Shown here in pieces: positions 42,473 to 51,204 of a DNA stretch of 64,000 nucleotides. The stretch comes from Flavobacterium zhairuonense. GTDB taxonomy: Bacteria > Bacteroidota > Bacteroidia > Flavobacteriales > Flavobacteriaceae. Within the stretch, counting starts at the first letter, position 1. Each line of letters starts with the position of its first letter. The notes beneath the pieces were generated by a model. It was not told the DNA's origin. It worked only from the letters and a program-made list of their open reading frames with translations, and made no database searches. Made by a program: the position numbers and the translations under genes. The stretch spans positions 62,001-126,000 of the forward strand of contig NZ_SJSY01000070.1 of assembly GCF_004352915.1 (NCBI RefSeq). Direction: 5' to 3'.

Positions 42473-43501
42473 ATGAGCGAAAAAATAACCATTTATGATA
42501 TTGCCAAGAAATTGAATATCACTGCTGCGACTGTTTCCAGAGCTTTAAACAACAACCCGAAAATAAAAGAAAGCACTAGAGAACTGGTCATCAAAACCGC
42601 TGCATCAATGAACTATAAGCAAAACAAACTTGCTTTAGCATTAAAAAGCGGACGAAGCAACAATATTGGTGTTATTGTTCCTCGTATTGACAGCAACTTT
42701 TTTGCATCGGTTATTAGAGGTATTGAAGAAGAACTTCATCCTCATGGTTATCAGGTAATTATTTGTCAGACACATGAAAGTGCAAAAAGAGAGAATGAAA
42801 ATCTATATACCTTAATAGATGCTCAGGTTGATGGAATTATGATGTCGGTTACTGATGTTGCTGATGAAAACATTGGCGCTTTCAATTATGTTCTAGAAAA
42901 AAACGTTCCATTGATCTTTTTTGACCGAAGCAAACATATTGACGGAGTAAGCTCTGTAACAATTAACGACTTCAAGGGAGGTTACGTAGCTACCAAACAC
43001 TTAATAAATGAAGGGTGTCGTGCAATTGCACATTTTTCTGGAGATCAGTCTCTTGAAATTTTCAAAAACAGGTTTTTAGGCTACAAACAGGCATTATTAG
43101 ACAACGGAATGACATTTAAGGAAGAATATGTTATTCATACCAAAAGTAGTGTTGATGCAGGAAAAGAAGCAATTAATGCACTTTTAGCTTTAGAAACGCC
43201 ACCTGATGCCCTATTTTCTGCCAGTGATTTTGCCGCTTTAGGAGCTATTCAGGAATTAAAAGAAAAAAACATCCGTATTCCAGAAGAATTTTGCGTTGCA
43301 GGCTTCAGTAACGAGCCTTTTACAAAATTTATGGAATTATCAATCACTTCTGTCGATCAGTCACCTCTTGAAATGGGGAAAATGTCAGCCCGAGTTTTCT
43401 TGGAACAAGTTGACAAAACTGATACCATCAAAATCGAAAAAAAGGTTGTTCTTGCACCAGAATTGCATATTCGTAAGTCTTCTTCAAGAACAAATTCTTA
43501 A
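42473..43501 (+). CDS. LacI-family transcriptional regulator of the pectin/uronate genes
   Basis: The 342 residues form a full LacI-family protein. The N-terminal helix-turn-helix reads TIYDIAKKLNITAATVSRAL (residues 5-24), followed by the hinge region (NYKQNKLALALKSGRSNNIG) and a periplasmic-binding-protein-like sensor with VIVPRIDSNFFASVIRGIEE and ASDFAALGAIQELKE. The palindrome TGTAATCGATTRCA near the genes kduI, exuT, GH28, susC1 and near its own start has the form LacI-type proteins bind. This makes it the likely local repressor, with a pathway intermediate such as a uronate or 2-keto-3-deoxygluconate as inducer (inference). It is the only regulator inside the intact part of the locus. 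Confidence 0.93.
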   Translation: MSEKITIYDIAKKLNITAATVSRALNNNPKIKESTRELVIKTAASMNYKQNKLALALKSGRSNNIGVIVPRIDSNFFASVIRGIEEELHPHGYQVIICQTHESAKRENENLYTLIDAQVDGIMMSVTDVADENIGAFNYVLEKNVPLIFFDRSKHIDGVSSVTINDFKGGYVATKHLINEGCRAIAHFSGDQSLEIFKNRFLGYKQALLDNGMTFKEEYVIHTKSSVDAGKEAINALLALETPPDALFSASDFAALGAIQELKEKNIRIPEEFCVAGFSNEPFTKFMELSITSVDQSPLEMGKMSARVFLEQVDKTDTIKIEKKVVLAPELHIRKSSSRTNS

Positions 43502-43570
43502 TATTTTTTCACCATATAAGTTATATAAGTTATATAAGTTCAATTTAGTTAATAACTTCAGTTTAATAAA

Positions 43571-43598
43571 AAAGCAGTTCTAAAAGAACTGCTTTTTT
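43571..43598 (+). terminator. Intrinsic terminator of the LacI-family gene
   Basis: The stem AAAGCAGTTCT/AGAACTGCTTT (11 bp) has a 3-nt loop and is followed by T6 on the plus strand. It lies 69 bp past the regulator stop codon. Confidence 0.88.
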
Positions 43599-43600
43599 GT

Positions 43601-43717
43601 TGTCATTTCGACCGAAGGGAGAAATCGCACTAGAAATTCCGCACCGATTATCGCCAATCTTTGTAACCAATCTTTGTCGAGCTTCTAGTGTGATTTCTCC
43701 TTTCAGTCGAAATGACA
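43601..43717. repeat. Palindromic intergenic repeat, family A (copy 2)
   Basis: The arms begin TGTCATTTCGACCGAAGGGA and end CTTTCAGTCGAAATGACA. They are an imperfect inverted repeat of about 32 bp that matches the arms of copy 1 (4832-4931). The centre contains two CAATCTTTGT units. It lies between the lacI-type and uxaA terminators, outside genes. Confidence 0.8.
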
Positions 43718-43723
43718 AAAAAA

Positions 43724-43745
43724 GAGACGCACTGCTGTGCGTCTC
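43724..43745 (-). terminator. Terminator of the uronate operon, made of repeat family B (copy 2)
   Basis: GAGACGCAC-TGCT-GTGCGTCTC folds into a 9-bp stem. On the minus strand it is followed by TTTTTTT. It lies 51 bp past the uxaA stop. The inner 20 bases equal those at 32998-33017, so here the dispersed repeat serves as a terminator. Confidence 0.8.
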
Positions 43746-43796
43746 TACATATAAAACTTTGTCACTTTATATCTCTGTAACTTTGAGCCTAAAAAA

Positions 43797-45416
43797 CTAT
43801 AGTGAAACTCCTCTTTTCCAAGGAATAAATACATCTTGTTTCAACTGGTCTGCTTTTGTTTCCACGTTTCCACTCGCCAATTCTATAATGTAATCTACTA
43901 TTTCTGCCCCAACCTCGGTAATGGTTTTTTCACCAGTAATCACCGTTCCGGCATTTACGTCGATAATATCAGACATTCTATTAATTAATGCCGTGTTCGA
44001 AGAAATTTTTACAACGGGTGCAATCGGATTTCCCATCGGATTTCCTAAACCTGTGGTAAATAAAACAACTGTTGCGCCCGATCCAACCAATCCTGTGGTA
44101 CATTCTGCATCATTTCCTGGCGTATTTAAAAGATTTAACCCTGGTTTTGAAATATATTCTCCGTAATCTAAAACATCTACAACAGGTGAAGTTCCACCTT
44201 TTTTAGCTGCGCCAGCAGACTTCATTGCATCCGTAATTAATCCGTCTTTGATGTTTCCCGGAGATGGATTCATATCAAACCCTGAACCTGCATCTACAAC
44301 TGATTTTTCAAAAGCTTTCATTAAAGTTAAGAACTTATCTGCTTTTTCTTCGTCCACACATCTATTCATCAATTCTTGCTCAACGCCACATAATTCTGGA
44401 AACTCTGCCAAAATTGTTTTCCCTCCCAAAGCCGCAAAAATATCTGAAACAACTCCTAATGCTGGATTTGCAGAAATTCCTGAGAATCCGTCTGATCCTC
44501 CACATTCCAAACCAATACTTAGTTTTGAAAGAGGAGCAGGTTTGCGTTCAATTTTGTTGGCTCTTTTAATGGCTTCATAAGAATCTTTAATCACCATTTG
44601 AAACATTTGATCAGTAGTTCCAATTTGTTGTTGCTCATAGATCAAAATTTCTTTATCACTATTCGGGCTAATTTCTTTCAATGCCTTTTTAAAAATATCA
44701 ACTTGCAAATTTTGGCAACCTAAACTTAAAACAGTTGCACCTGCAACATTCGGGTTGTTCACATATCCTGCAAGCAGTTTTGCCAACAATTCTGAATCTT
44801 GTCGAATCCCTCCACAACCACCTTGATGGTTGATAAATTTCACTTCGATATTATCTAAAAGATTTTCATTTCTATTTCTCTCAGCAACTTCTTCTACGCT
44901 TTTTTCTTCAATTAAAGAGCGCAACAAATTTTTATAAGAAACTTCTTTTTTTGGCATTAATTCGTTTTCAAAAATATCTTTCAGTTTTTCGATATTTTTG
45001 TTTTCGCAAAAAACCAATGGAAAAAACAACCAAACGTTTTTAGTTCCAACTTGTCCATCAGTACGGTGGTATCCGTTGAAAGTCTTGTCTTTCCAACGAT
45101 CTACATTTGGTGGAGTCCAACCTAAATTTCCGTTTTTACCAAAAACTTTTTCACTTTGATGTTTTACATTTTCGGTGGTAATTACTTCTCCTTTTTTTAT
45201 AGGTTTAGCAGCTTTTCCAACCAAAACGCCGTACATTATAATATCATCACCAATTGCAAAATCTTTCTCAGTGATTTTATGTTTTGCTTTAACATCAGTT
45301 GTTGGTGAGACAGTGGCTCCTTCAAACATAATTTGTTCGTTTTGTACCAAATCGGTCAAAGCGACAATTACATTATCTGCTGGGTTGACTTTTATTAATT
45401 TTTTTTGAGTTGCCAT
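43797..45416 (-). CDS. uxaA: Altronate dehydratase
   Basis: The 539 residues cover both halves of UxaA-type dehydratases. The N-terminal SAF-like domain (about residues 1-100) contains IMYGVLVGKAAKPIKKGE. The large C-terminal domain contains GYHRTDGQVGTKNVWLFFP, HQGGCGGIRQD, LSLGCQNLQVDIF, GLECGGSDGFSG and TTGLGNPMGNPIAPVVK. It dehydrates D-altronate to 2-keto-3-deoxygluconate in the cytoplasm, the last step specific to galacturonate. It is the last gene of the uronate run, 18 bp after uxaB, and is followed by a terminator. No signal peptide, as expected. Confidence 0.95.
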   Translation of the reverse strand: MATQKKLIKVNPADNVIVALTDLVQNEQIMFEGATVSPTTDVKAKHKITEKDFAIGDDIIMYGVLVGKAAKPIKKGEVITTENVKHQSEKVFGKNGNLGWTPPNVDRWKDKTFNGYHRTDGQVGTKNVWLFFPLVFCENKNIEKLKDIFENELMPKKEVSYKNLLRSLIEEKSVEEVAERNRNENLLDNIEVKFINHQGGCGGIRQDSELLAKLLAGYVNNPNVAGATVLSLGCQNLQVDIFKKALKEISPNSDKEILIYEQQQIGTTDQMFQMVIKDSYEAIKRANKIERKPAPLSKLSIGLECGGSDGFSGISANPALGVVSDIFAALGGKTILAEFPELCGVEQELMNRCVDEEKADKFLTLMKAFEKSVVDAGSGFDMNPSPGNIKDGLITDAMKSAGAAKKGGTSPVVDVLDYGEYISKPGLNLLNTPGNDAECTTGLVGSGATVVLFTTGLGNPMGNPIAPVVKISSNTALINRMSDIIDVNAGTVITGEKTITEVGAEIVDYIIELASGNVETKADQLKQDVFIPWKRGVSL

Positions 45417-45434
45417 AACTATCGTATGTAATTC

Positions 45435-46883
45435 TTAATTTAATTGTTTTTGAAAATTGATGAAGCCTTGCTCAACGCCGTTTGCATCAATTTCTTCTAA
45501 AGCTTTTGCAATTGCATCTGTTAATGAAGGAATCTCAGTCAAATCTTCATCCCAGAAATTTTTGTTTTGCAAAGTAAGTCTCGCTATTTTATTGTAATCA
45601 TCTGATGTCCAAAGTCCGTTAAAGAACGAAACAATATCCTCACTGTCTTGAACTGGAAGATTTTCACCTTTCCAAGTTCCTTTATAAAAACGAATCAAAC
45701 ATGCAAATGCAAAAGTCAAATGCACTGGAAGTTTTTTATGAACATCAACATATCCTGTCAAACTTGGTAATACACGAACTTTGAATTTAGAAATTGAGTT
45801 CAAAGCAATAGAAGACAATAAATGCTTGATAAATGGATTTCTAAAACGGTCTAGAATTTCTTCTGCAAAACTTGTCAATTCTGCTCTATCCATGTTTAAA
45901 GTCTCATTAATCTCATCAAAAACCGCTTTATTTACAAATTCACCAGTAAATGCATTATCAACAGTTTCTTTTACCGTTTCGTTTCCATAAAGCAATGAAA
46001 ATGGCACCATTGCAGTGTGTGCTCCATTTAGGATTCTCACTTTACGTGTACGGTATGGTTGCATGTCTGCAACAATTTTTACATCTAAATCTGTTTTTTC
46101 AAAAGGAAGTTTTGCTTTTAGTTTATCATCACCTTCAATCACCCACAAAAAGAAACTTTCAGCACTTACAATCAAGTCGTCTTTGTAAAGCAACTGGCTG
46201 TTGTATTCCTCGATTTGATCTTTTGGATACCCCGGAACAATTCTGTCCACCAAAGTATTATGAAAAGAACAATCGTTTGTTAGCCATGATTTGAAATCTT
46301 CTCCAAGATTCCAATCATTACAATATTTCAACACAATTTCCTTTAAAGTATCTGAATTATAATTAATTAATTCACAAGGAATAATTGTCAAAGCCTTTGA
46401 TTTATCGCCATTAAAATGCTCAAATCTTTCATGCAAAAGTACAGTTAATTTTGCAGGAAAAGAAATTGGAGGCGTCATTGAGGGACTATCAGAAGCGATG
46501 TATTCAATTCCGGCTTCGGTTGTATTTGAAATGATGAATTCTAATTCTTCTTCTTTGGCTAAAGCCAAAAATTCTTGGAAAGAAGCATAAGGATCTACCG
46601 CTTTTACAATATTGGTAATCAATTCTTTTTCCTGAATTTCCTCACCTTTTTTAACACCTTTCATGAATAAAGTATACAGACCATCCTGATCATTAATCAT
46701 ATTCACCAATCCTCTGTCAATAGGCTGTACAACTGCAATACCGGCATTGAAATCTGCTTTTTTGTTTAATTCCTGAAAAGCATATTCTACAAAGGCTCTC
46801 AAAAAGTTACCTTCTCCAAATTGTACAATTTTTATAGGAAGCCTATGTGAAAACTCCGTATTTGATCTGTTTATTTTTTCCAT
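45435..46883 (-). CDS. uxaB: Tagaturonate reductase (altronate oxidoreductase)
   Basis: The 482-residue member of the mannitol/altronate dehydrogenase family reduces D-tagaturonate to D-altronate with NADH. The N-terminal Rossmann segment is IKIVQFGEGNFLRAFVEYAF. EFIISNTTEAGIEY follows, the conserved catalytic stretch is RILNGAHTAMVPFSLL with the Lys-rich region upstream, and the C-terminal helical domain begins LRFRNPFIKH-like at about residue 340. Between it and the aldolase gene there are 220 bp without a gene, so a secondary promoter there is possible. The next gene, uxaA, follows after 18 bp. Confidence 0.94.
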   Translation of the reverse strand: MEKINRSNTEFSHRLPIKIVQFGEGNFLRAFVEYAFQELNKKADFNAGIAVVQPIDRGLVNMINDQDGLYTLFMKGVKKGEEIQEKELITNIVKAVDPYASFQEFLALAKEEELEFIISNTTEAGIEYIASDSPSMTPPISFPAKLTVLLHERFEHFNGDKSKALTIIPCELINYNSDTLKEIVLKYCNDWNLGEDFKSWLTNDCSFHNTLVDRIVPGYPKDQIEEYNSQLLYKDDLIVSAESFFLWVIEGDDKLKAKLPFEKTDLDVKIVADMQPYRTRKVRILNGAHTAMVPFSLLYGNETVKETVDNAFTGEFVNKAVFDEINETLNMDRAELTSFAEEILDRFRNPFIKHLLSSIALNSISKFKVRVLPSLTGYVDVHKKLPVHLTFAFACLIRFYKGTWKGENLPVQDSEDIVSFFNGLWTSDDYNKIARLTLQNKNFWDEDLTEIPSLTDAIAKALEEIDANGVEQGFINFQKQLN

Positions 46884-47103
46884 TATTCTAAATTTCCATT
46901 AACTGTTACAACTAACAACCATATTCATTACCTTATTTTTTTGTGGGGATTTATATTGTAAAAGAAACATTACACCTGAAAGAGTAAAACAAATCCTGCT
47001 GTGAGGAGTGACAAGATTTATTTTGCAAGCGTAATGTTCAATTACAACATCTAAAACTCTAAAAAAAACCGCATGCCAAATAAGGAACTGGTATGATTGT
47101 TCC
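46884..47103. other. Gap inside the uronate operon
   Basis: No gene is seen here, although a short frame can be drawn through it on the minus strand. There is a weak hairpin (GGAAC...GTTCC near 47082-47102) just after the aldolase stop, without a T-run. Nothing matches either operator class of this locus. Confidence 0.4.
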
Positions 47104-47775
47104 CTATTTATTTTTAATATTTTTGATGACATCCAAAACCTGACTTACTTTGGCCTGTAAACCGTCATAGTCTTTTTTATCCAATATATCTTTTGAAATT
47201 AACTGCGAACCTAAACCAACACAGGTTGCACCCGCATTAAGCCATGAACTCAAACTTTCAACCGTTGGGTAAACACCGCCTGTAGGCATAATATTCGTCC
47301 ATGGACATGGACCTTTTATTGCTTTAATAAATTCTGGGCCATAAATATCAGCTGGAAATAATTTTACAATTTCACATCCTAATTCTTCTGCTCTGGCAAT
47401 TTCAGAAAGCGTACCGCAGCCTGGCGACCATAAAACTTTGCGTCGATTACATGCGATTGCAATATCTTCCCTAAAAACCGGAGTTACAATAAAGTTTGCG
47501 CCTAAACTCATATAAAGCGAAGCTGAAGCTGCATCTGTAACTGAACCTACTCCCAACATCATTCCTGGCAATTCAGCTAAAGCGTATTTGTTTAATGCTC
47601 CGAAAACTTCATGAGCAAAATCCCCTCTGCTTGTAAATTCCATTAAGCGTGAACCACCATCATAACATGCTTTAAGCACTTTTTTGCTTAATTCTATATC
47701 AGAATGAAAAAACAACGGAACCATTCCGTCCTCTTTCATTTGCTGTGCTACTTCAATTCTTGAATATTTTGCCAT
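47104..47775 (-). CDS. eda: 2-keto-3-deoxy-6-phosphogluconate aldolase
   Basis: The 223-residue class I aldolase cleaves KDPG into pyruvate and glyceraldehyde-3-phosphate. The TIM-barrel motifs are MLGVGSVTDAASASLYMSLG, ANFIVTPVFREDIA, WSPGCGTLSEIARAEELG, then CEIVKLFPADIYGPEF with the Schiff-base Lys, and IMPTGGVYPT. It closes the pathway begun by UxaC and KduI. It starts 7 bp after the KdgK stop, so the two are clearly cotranscribed. Confidence 0.95.
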   Translation of the reverse strand: MAKYSRIEVAQQMKEDGMVPLFFHSDIELSKKVLKACYDGGSRLMEFTSRGDFAHEVFGALNKYALAELPGMMLGVGSVTDAASASLYMSLGANFIVTPVFREDIAIACNRRKVLWSPGCGTLSEIARAEELGCEIVKLFPADIYGPEFIKAIKGPCPWTNIMPTGGVYPTVESLSSWLNAGATCVGLGSQLISKDILDKKDYDGLQAKVSQVLDVIKNIKNK

Positions 47776-47782
47776 TTCTTTT

Positions 47783-48805
47783 TTATCTTGATACTAATGC
47801 CGAACCGTCGCCATCAATCATGTTTTCTACTTCTTTCAAAGTCACCAAATTATAGTCACCCGCAATCGTATGTTTTAAACAACAAGCTGCAACCGCAAAA
47901 TCTAAGGCTCTTTGATTATTATTTTTATACTGAAGCAAACCATAAATCAAACCGCCCATAAAAGCGTCTCCACTTCCTACTCGGTCAACTACTGGTGTAA
48001 CCTCTTTAACCGCTGCCTGATAAATTGCTTTTCCATCAAACAGAATTCCTCCAATTCTTTGATGTGAAGCACTTACAGAATAACGTAATGTTGTCGCAAC
48101 CGTTTTTAAATTCGGCATCAATTCAAACAGTTTTGTGTATAAAACTGGCAACGATTTTTCATCTTGATAATTTGGGTTCACTTTTGGAATTCCCAGCATA
48201 AAATACGCTGTATCAATATCACCTAAAATAACATTGCTGTATTTCAACATTTCTGGCATTACTTCGCTTGGCGTTTTTCCGTATTGCCATAATTTTGAAC
48301 GATAATTCAAATCGCATGAAATTGTGATTCCTTTTTTATGCGCTACTTTAATTGCTTCCAAACAAGCTTCAGCAGCACTTTCAGAAATCGCTGGAGTTAT
48401 ACCGCTCCAATGAAACCATTCAGCACCATCCAAAACTTTATCCCAATCAATGCTTCCTTTTTGAATTGTTGCCATCGAACTGTGTGCACGATCATAAACT
48501 ACATTGCTTCCGCGAGTTCCTGCTCCGGTTTCCAGAAAATAAATCCCTAAACGCTCTCCTCCGTAAACAATATTTTTGGTTTCCACGTTCATTTTTCGCA
48601 TTTCTTTCAATGCAGAACCTCCAATTTCATTTTCAGGCAATCTTGTTACAAACTCAGCGTTCACACCATAATTTGCTAAAGAAACACAAACATTAAATTC
48701 ACCGCCACCATAAGTAGCACCAAATGCCGTAGATTGCGAAAAACGCAAATGTCTCTCCGTCGAAAGACGCAACATAATTTCTCCAAATGCAACTACTTTA
48801 CTCAT
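47783..48805 (-). CDS. kdgK: 2-keto-3-deoxygluconate kinase (PfkB family)
   Basis: ATG codons exist at 48829 and 48805. The second gives MSKVVAFGEIMLRLS, the normal start of KdgK-like sugar kinases, so I use it (340 residues). Landmarks are the N-terminal AFGATYGGGEFNVCVSLANYG, the central ISCDLNYRSKLW and the C-terminal PfkB signature DRVGSGDAFMGGLIYG with the catalytic Asp. It phosphorylates 2-keto-3-deoxygluconate coming from UxaA and KduD. The 174-bp gap to uxaC carries a palindromic repeat. Confidence 0.93.
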   Translation of the reverse strand: MSKVVAFGEIMLRLSTERHLRFSQSTAFGATYGGGEFNVCVSLANYGVNAEFVTRLPENEIGGSALKEMRKMNVETKNIVYGGERLGIYFLETGAGTRGSNVVYDRAHSSMATIQKGSIDWDKVLDGAEWFHWSGITPAISESAAEACLEAIKVAHKKGITISCDLNYRSKLWQYGKTPSEVMPEMLKYSNVILGDIDTAYFMLGIPKVNPNYQDEKSLPVLYTKLFELMPNLKTVATTLRYSVSASHQRIGGILFDGKAIYQAAVKEVTPVVDRVGSGDAFMGGLIYGLLQYKNNNQRALDFAVAACCLKHTIAGDYNLVTLKEVENMIDGDGSALVSR

Positions 48806-48824
48806 ACTATCTTTTTTATATTTT

Positions 48825-48971
48825 ACCATTAAGGCATTAAGAAAACTAAGCTTTGCTTTATACTCTTTTTGGCTATTAAAATTTAAGTTTATTAAGCCTA
48901 CTTAATTATCTTTATTATTTAAGTAACTATTTATTAAACTCGAAACTTAATCTTCTTAATGTCTTAATGGT
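48825..48971. repeat. Inverted repeat element between kdgK and uxaC
   Basis: The arms ACCATTAAGGCATTAAGAA (48825-48843) and TTCTTAATGTCTTAATGGT (48953-48971) match in 18 of 19 positions when one is inverted. The enclosed 109 bp is AT-rich. It resembles dispersed intergenic palindromes of Flavobacterium. It leaves kdgK downstream of a long transcript hairpin, which might lower its expression (inference). Confidence 0.7.
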
Positions 48972-48979
48972 TAGAAAAA

Positions 48980-50383
48980 TTAAAATTTAAAATATTCTTT
49001 TGCGTTGTTGTATGAAATATCAGAAACTAATTTCCCAATCCATTCCATATCATTTGGAAGCTCTCCACGTTTGATTTCATCTCCAAGAAGATTACATAAA
49101 ATACGTCTGAAATATTCGTGTCTAGGGAAAGACAAGAAACTTCTTGAATCTGTCAACATTCCAACAAAACAGCTAATTAAGCCCATGTTTGAAAGTGCGT
49201 TCAACTGTTTAGTCATTCCGTCTTTCTGATCTAAAAACCACCATCCTGAACCAAATTGAACTTTTCCGCGAACGCTTCCGTCGTTGAAATTTCCAATCAT
49301 AGTTGCCATTACTTCATTATCAGCAGGATTTAAGTTGTATATAATCGTTTTTGACAATTTATCTTTACTGTCTAAAGCATTTAAAAAGCTTGATAACTTT
49401 TGCGCCTGCGGATAATCTCCAATAGAATCCCAACCTGTATCAGGGCCTAAAATTCTGTGCATACGTGCATTGTTATTTCTCAAAGCACCTAAATGAAACT
49501 GTTGTACCCATCCAAATTCATGATAGGTTTCAGACAAGAATAATAAAACTGCACTTTGGAATTTTAACGCTTCTTCTGGAGATAATACGCTGTTTTCTCT
49601 TTTCTTTTTGAAAATTGCACTTATTTCATTTTCAGTGAAATTTTCAAAATAAATTTGATCTAAACCGTGATCACTTAATTTACATCCGTTTGCATTAAAG
49701 AATTCAATTCTTTTTCTCAATGCTGCACGTAAATCAGTATAAGTTTCAATTGCAATACCAGATACTTCCCCCAAAGTATCTATATATGCATTATATCCGT
49801 CATTCGAAATTAAAATTGCTTTATCAGGTCTAAAAGCTGTACTCATTTTTGTTCCAATTGGATTTTGAGCCAGTTTTTGATGAAACTCTAAACTGTCAAT
49901 TGGATCTTCTGTAGTACAAACCAATTCTGCATTTACTTTTTTAAGAAGATTTTGCGTGCTGTAAGCCGGAGAATTTATTTTTTCAGAAGTTTCGATATAA
50001 ATTTTCTCAGCCGATTTTTCATTCAAAAGATCATAAATATCAAAATAACGAGCCAATTCTAAGTGCGTCCAGTGATACAAAGGATTACGCATTGTGTACG
50101 GAACTGTTTTTCCCCAGTTTAAGAATTTATCTTTATCTGAACCATTTCCTGTTACAAACTGCTCGTTGATTCCCAAAGTACGCATTGCACGCCATTTGTA
50201 GTGATCGCCATTAATCCAAACTTGTGTTATGTTGTCAAAGATTTTATCTTCAGCAATAAACTGCGGATTTAAGTGATTGTGGTAATCAATAATTGGCTGG
50301 TTTTTAGAATAATTATGATATAATTCTTCAGCAAATTTATTTTCTAGTAAAAAATTATCGTTTATGAATGTATTCGCGCTCAT
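48980..50383 (-). CDS. uxaC: Glucuronate/galacturonate isomerase
   Basis: The 467-residue amidohydrolase-fold isomerase converts D-galacturonate to D-tagaturonate and D-glucuronate to D-fructuronate. IDYHNHLNPQFIAEDKIFDN near residues 33-52 has the metal-binding HxH. INGDHYKWRAMRTLGI, LSDHGLDQIYF, the HEFGWVQQFHLGALRNNNAR block and FLSFPRHEYFRRILC near the C-terminus complete the family pattern. It is cytoplasmic and comes 25 bp after kduD. It opens the saturated branch of the pathway. Confidence 0.96.
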   Translation of the reverse strand: MSANTFINDNFLLENKFAEELYHNYSKNQPIIDYHNHLNPQFIAEDKIFDNITQVWINGDHYKWRAMRTLGINEQFVTGNGSDKDKFLNWGKTVPYTMRNPLYHWTHLELARYFDIYDLLNEKSAEKIYIETSEKINSPAYSTQNLLKKVNAELVCTTEDPIDSLEFHQKLAQNPIGTKMSTAFRPDKAILISNDGYNAYIDTLGEVSGIAIETYTDLRAALRKRIEFFNANGCKLSDHGLDQIYFENFTENEISAIFKKKRENSVLSPEEALKFQSAVLLFLSETYHEFGWVQQFHLGALRNNNARMHRILGPDTGWDSIGDYPQAQKLSSFLNALDSKDKLSKTIIYNLNPADNEVMATMIGNFNDGSVRGKVQFGSGWWFLDQKDGMTKQLNALSNMGLISCFVGMLTDSRSFLSFPRHEYFRRILCNLLGDEIKRGELPNDMEWIGKLVSDISYNNAKEYFKF

Positions 50384-50408
50384 GTCTTTTTAAATAAAAT
50401 TTTGAGAA

Positions 50409-51200
50409 TTATTCTTCGTTTGATGGTTTCCCGATTGTTGCCAAAATACCACCATCAACGTATAAAATGTGACCGTTTACAAAATCACTAGCTTTTGAAG
50501 ATAAGAATATCGCCGCTCCAGCCAAATCATTTGGATCACCCCATTTTGCTGCCGGAGTTCTGCTAATGATAAAATCATTAAACGGATGTCCGTCAACTCT
50601 GATTGGTTTTGTTTGTTCTGTAGCAAAATAACCTGGGCCAATTCCATTGATTTGAACATTGTATTTTGCCCATTCTGTTGCCATATTTTTAGTCAGCATT
50701 TTCAAACCTCCTTTTGCAGCAGCGTAAGCAGAAACTGTATTTCTTCCCAACTCACTCATCATTGAGCAAATGTTGATGATTTTGCCTTGTCTTCTTTCGA
50801 TCATGCCTTTTGCAACATGTTTCGAAACAATAAACGGACTTACCAAATCAATATCGATTACTTCTCTAAAATCAGCAACTTCCATTTCTAGAAGCGGAAT
50901 TCTTTTAATGATTCCAGCATTGTTAATCAAGATTGCGATTGGACCAACTTCCTTTTCAATTTTTTGAACCGCTTCTGCAACTTCTTTTTCTTCTGTTACA
51001 TTAAATTTATATCCAACAGCATTTATTCCTTCGCTTTTCAATTCATTAACAGCATTGTCAATTTTTTCTTGAGAAGAATTTCCGTTCACCACAATTGTCG
51101 CTCCCGCTTGACCTAATCCTTTTGCCATCGCCATTCCCAGTCCGTGTGTACTTCCTGTGATAAGGGCAACTTTTCCTTGTATATCAAATAAATTTGTCAT
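50409..51200 (-). CDS. kduD: 2-keto-3-deoxygluconate-forming dehydrogenase (SDR, KduD type)
   Basis: The 263-residue short-chain dehydrogenase has the cofactor motif TGSTHGLGMAMA (about 16-27), NNAGIIKR (about 91-98), a Ser in CSMMSELG, and the catalytic YAAAKGG. It has the KduD-like C-terminus IFLSSKASDFVNGHILYVDGG. Next to kduI it most likely reduces 2,5-diketo-3-deoxygluconate (DKII) to 2-keto-3-deoxygluconate. It begins 4 bp after the kduI stop. Its SDR cousins at 58997 and 59835 belong to other subfamilies. Confidence 0.92.
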   Translation of the reverse strand: MTNLFDIQGKVALITGSTHGLGMAMAKGLGQAGATIVVNGNSSQEKIDNAVNELKSEGINAVGYKFNVTEEKEVAEAVQKIEKEVGPIAILINNAGIIKRIPLLEMEVADFREVIDIDLVSPFIVSKHVAKGMIERRQGKIINICSMMSELGRNTVSAYAAAKGGLKMLTKNMATEWAKYNVQINGIGPGYFATEQTKPIRVDGHPFNDFIISRTPAAKWGDPNDLAGAAIFLSSKASDFVNGHILYVDGGILATIGKPSNEE

Positions 51201-51204
51201 TTTC

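Noticed and set aside
46899..47132. 77-codon minus-strand frame in the gap between eda and uxaB
   Set aside because: It overlaps the 3' end of eda, has no recognisable pattern and begins without a visible ribosome-binding site.
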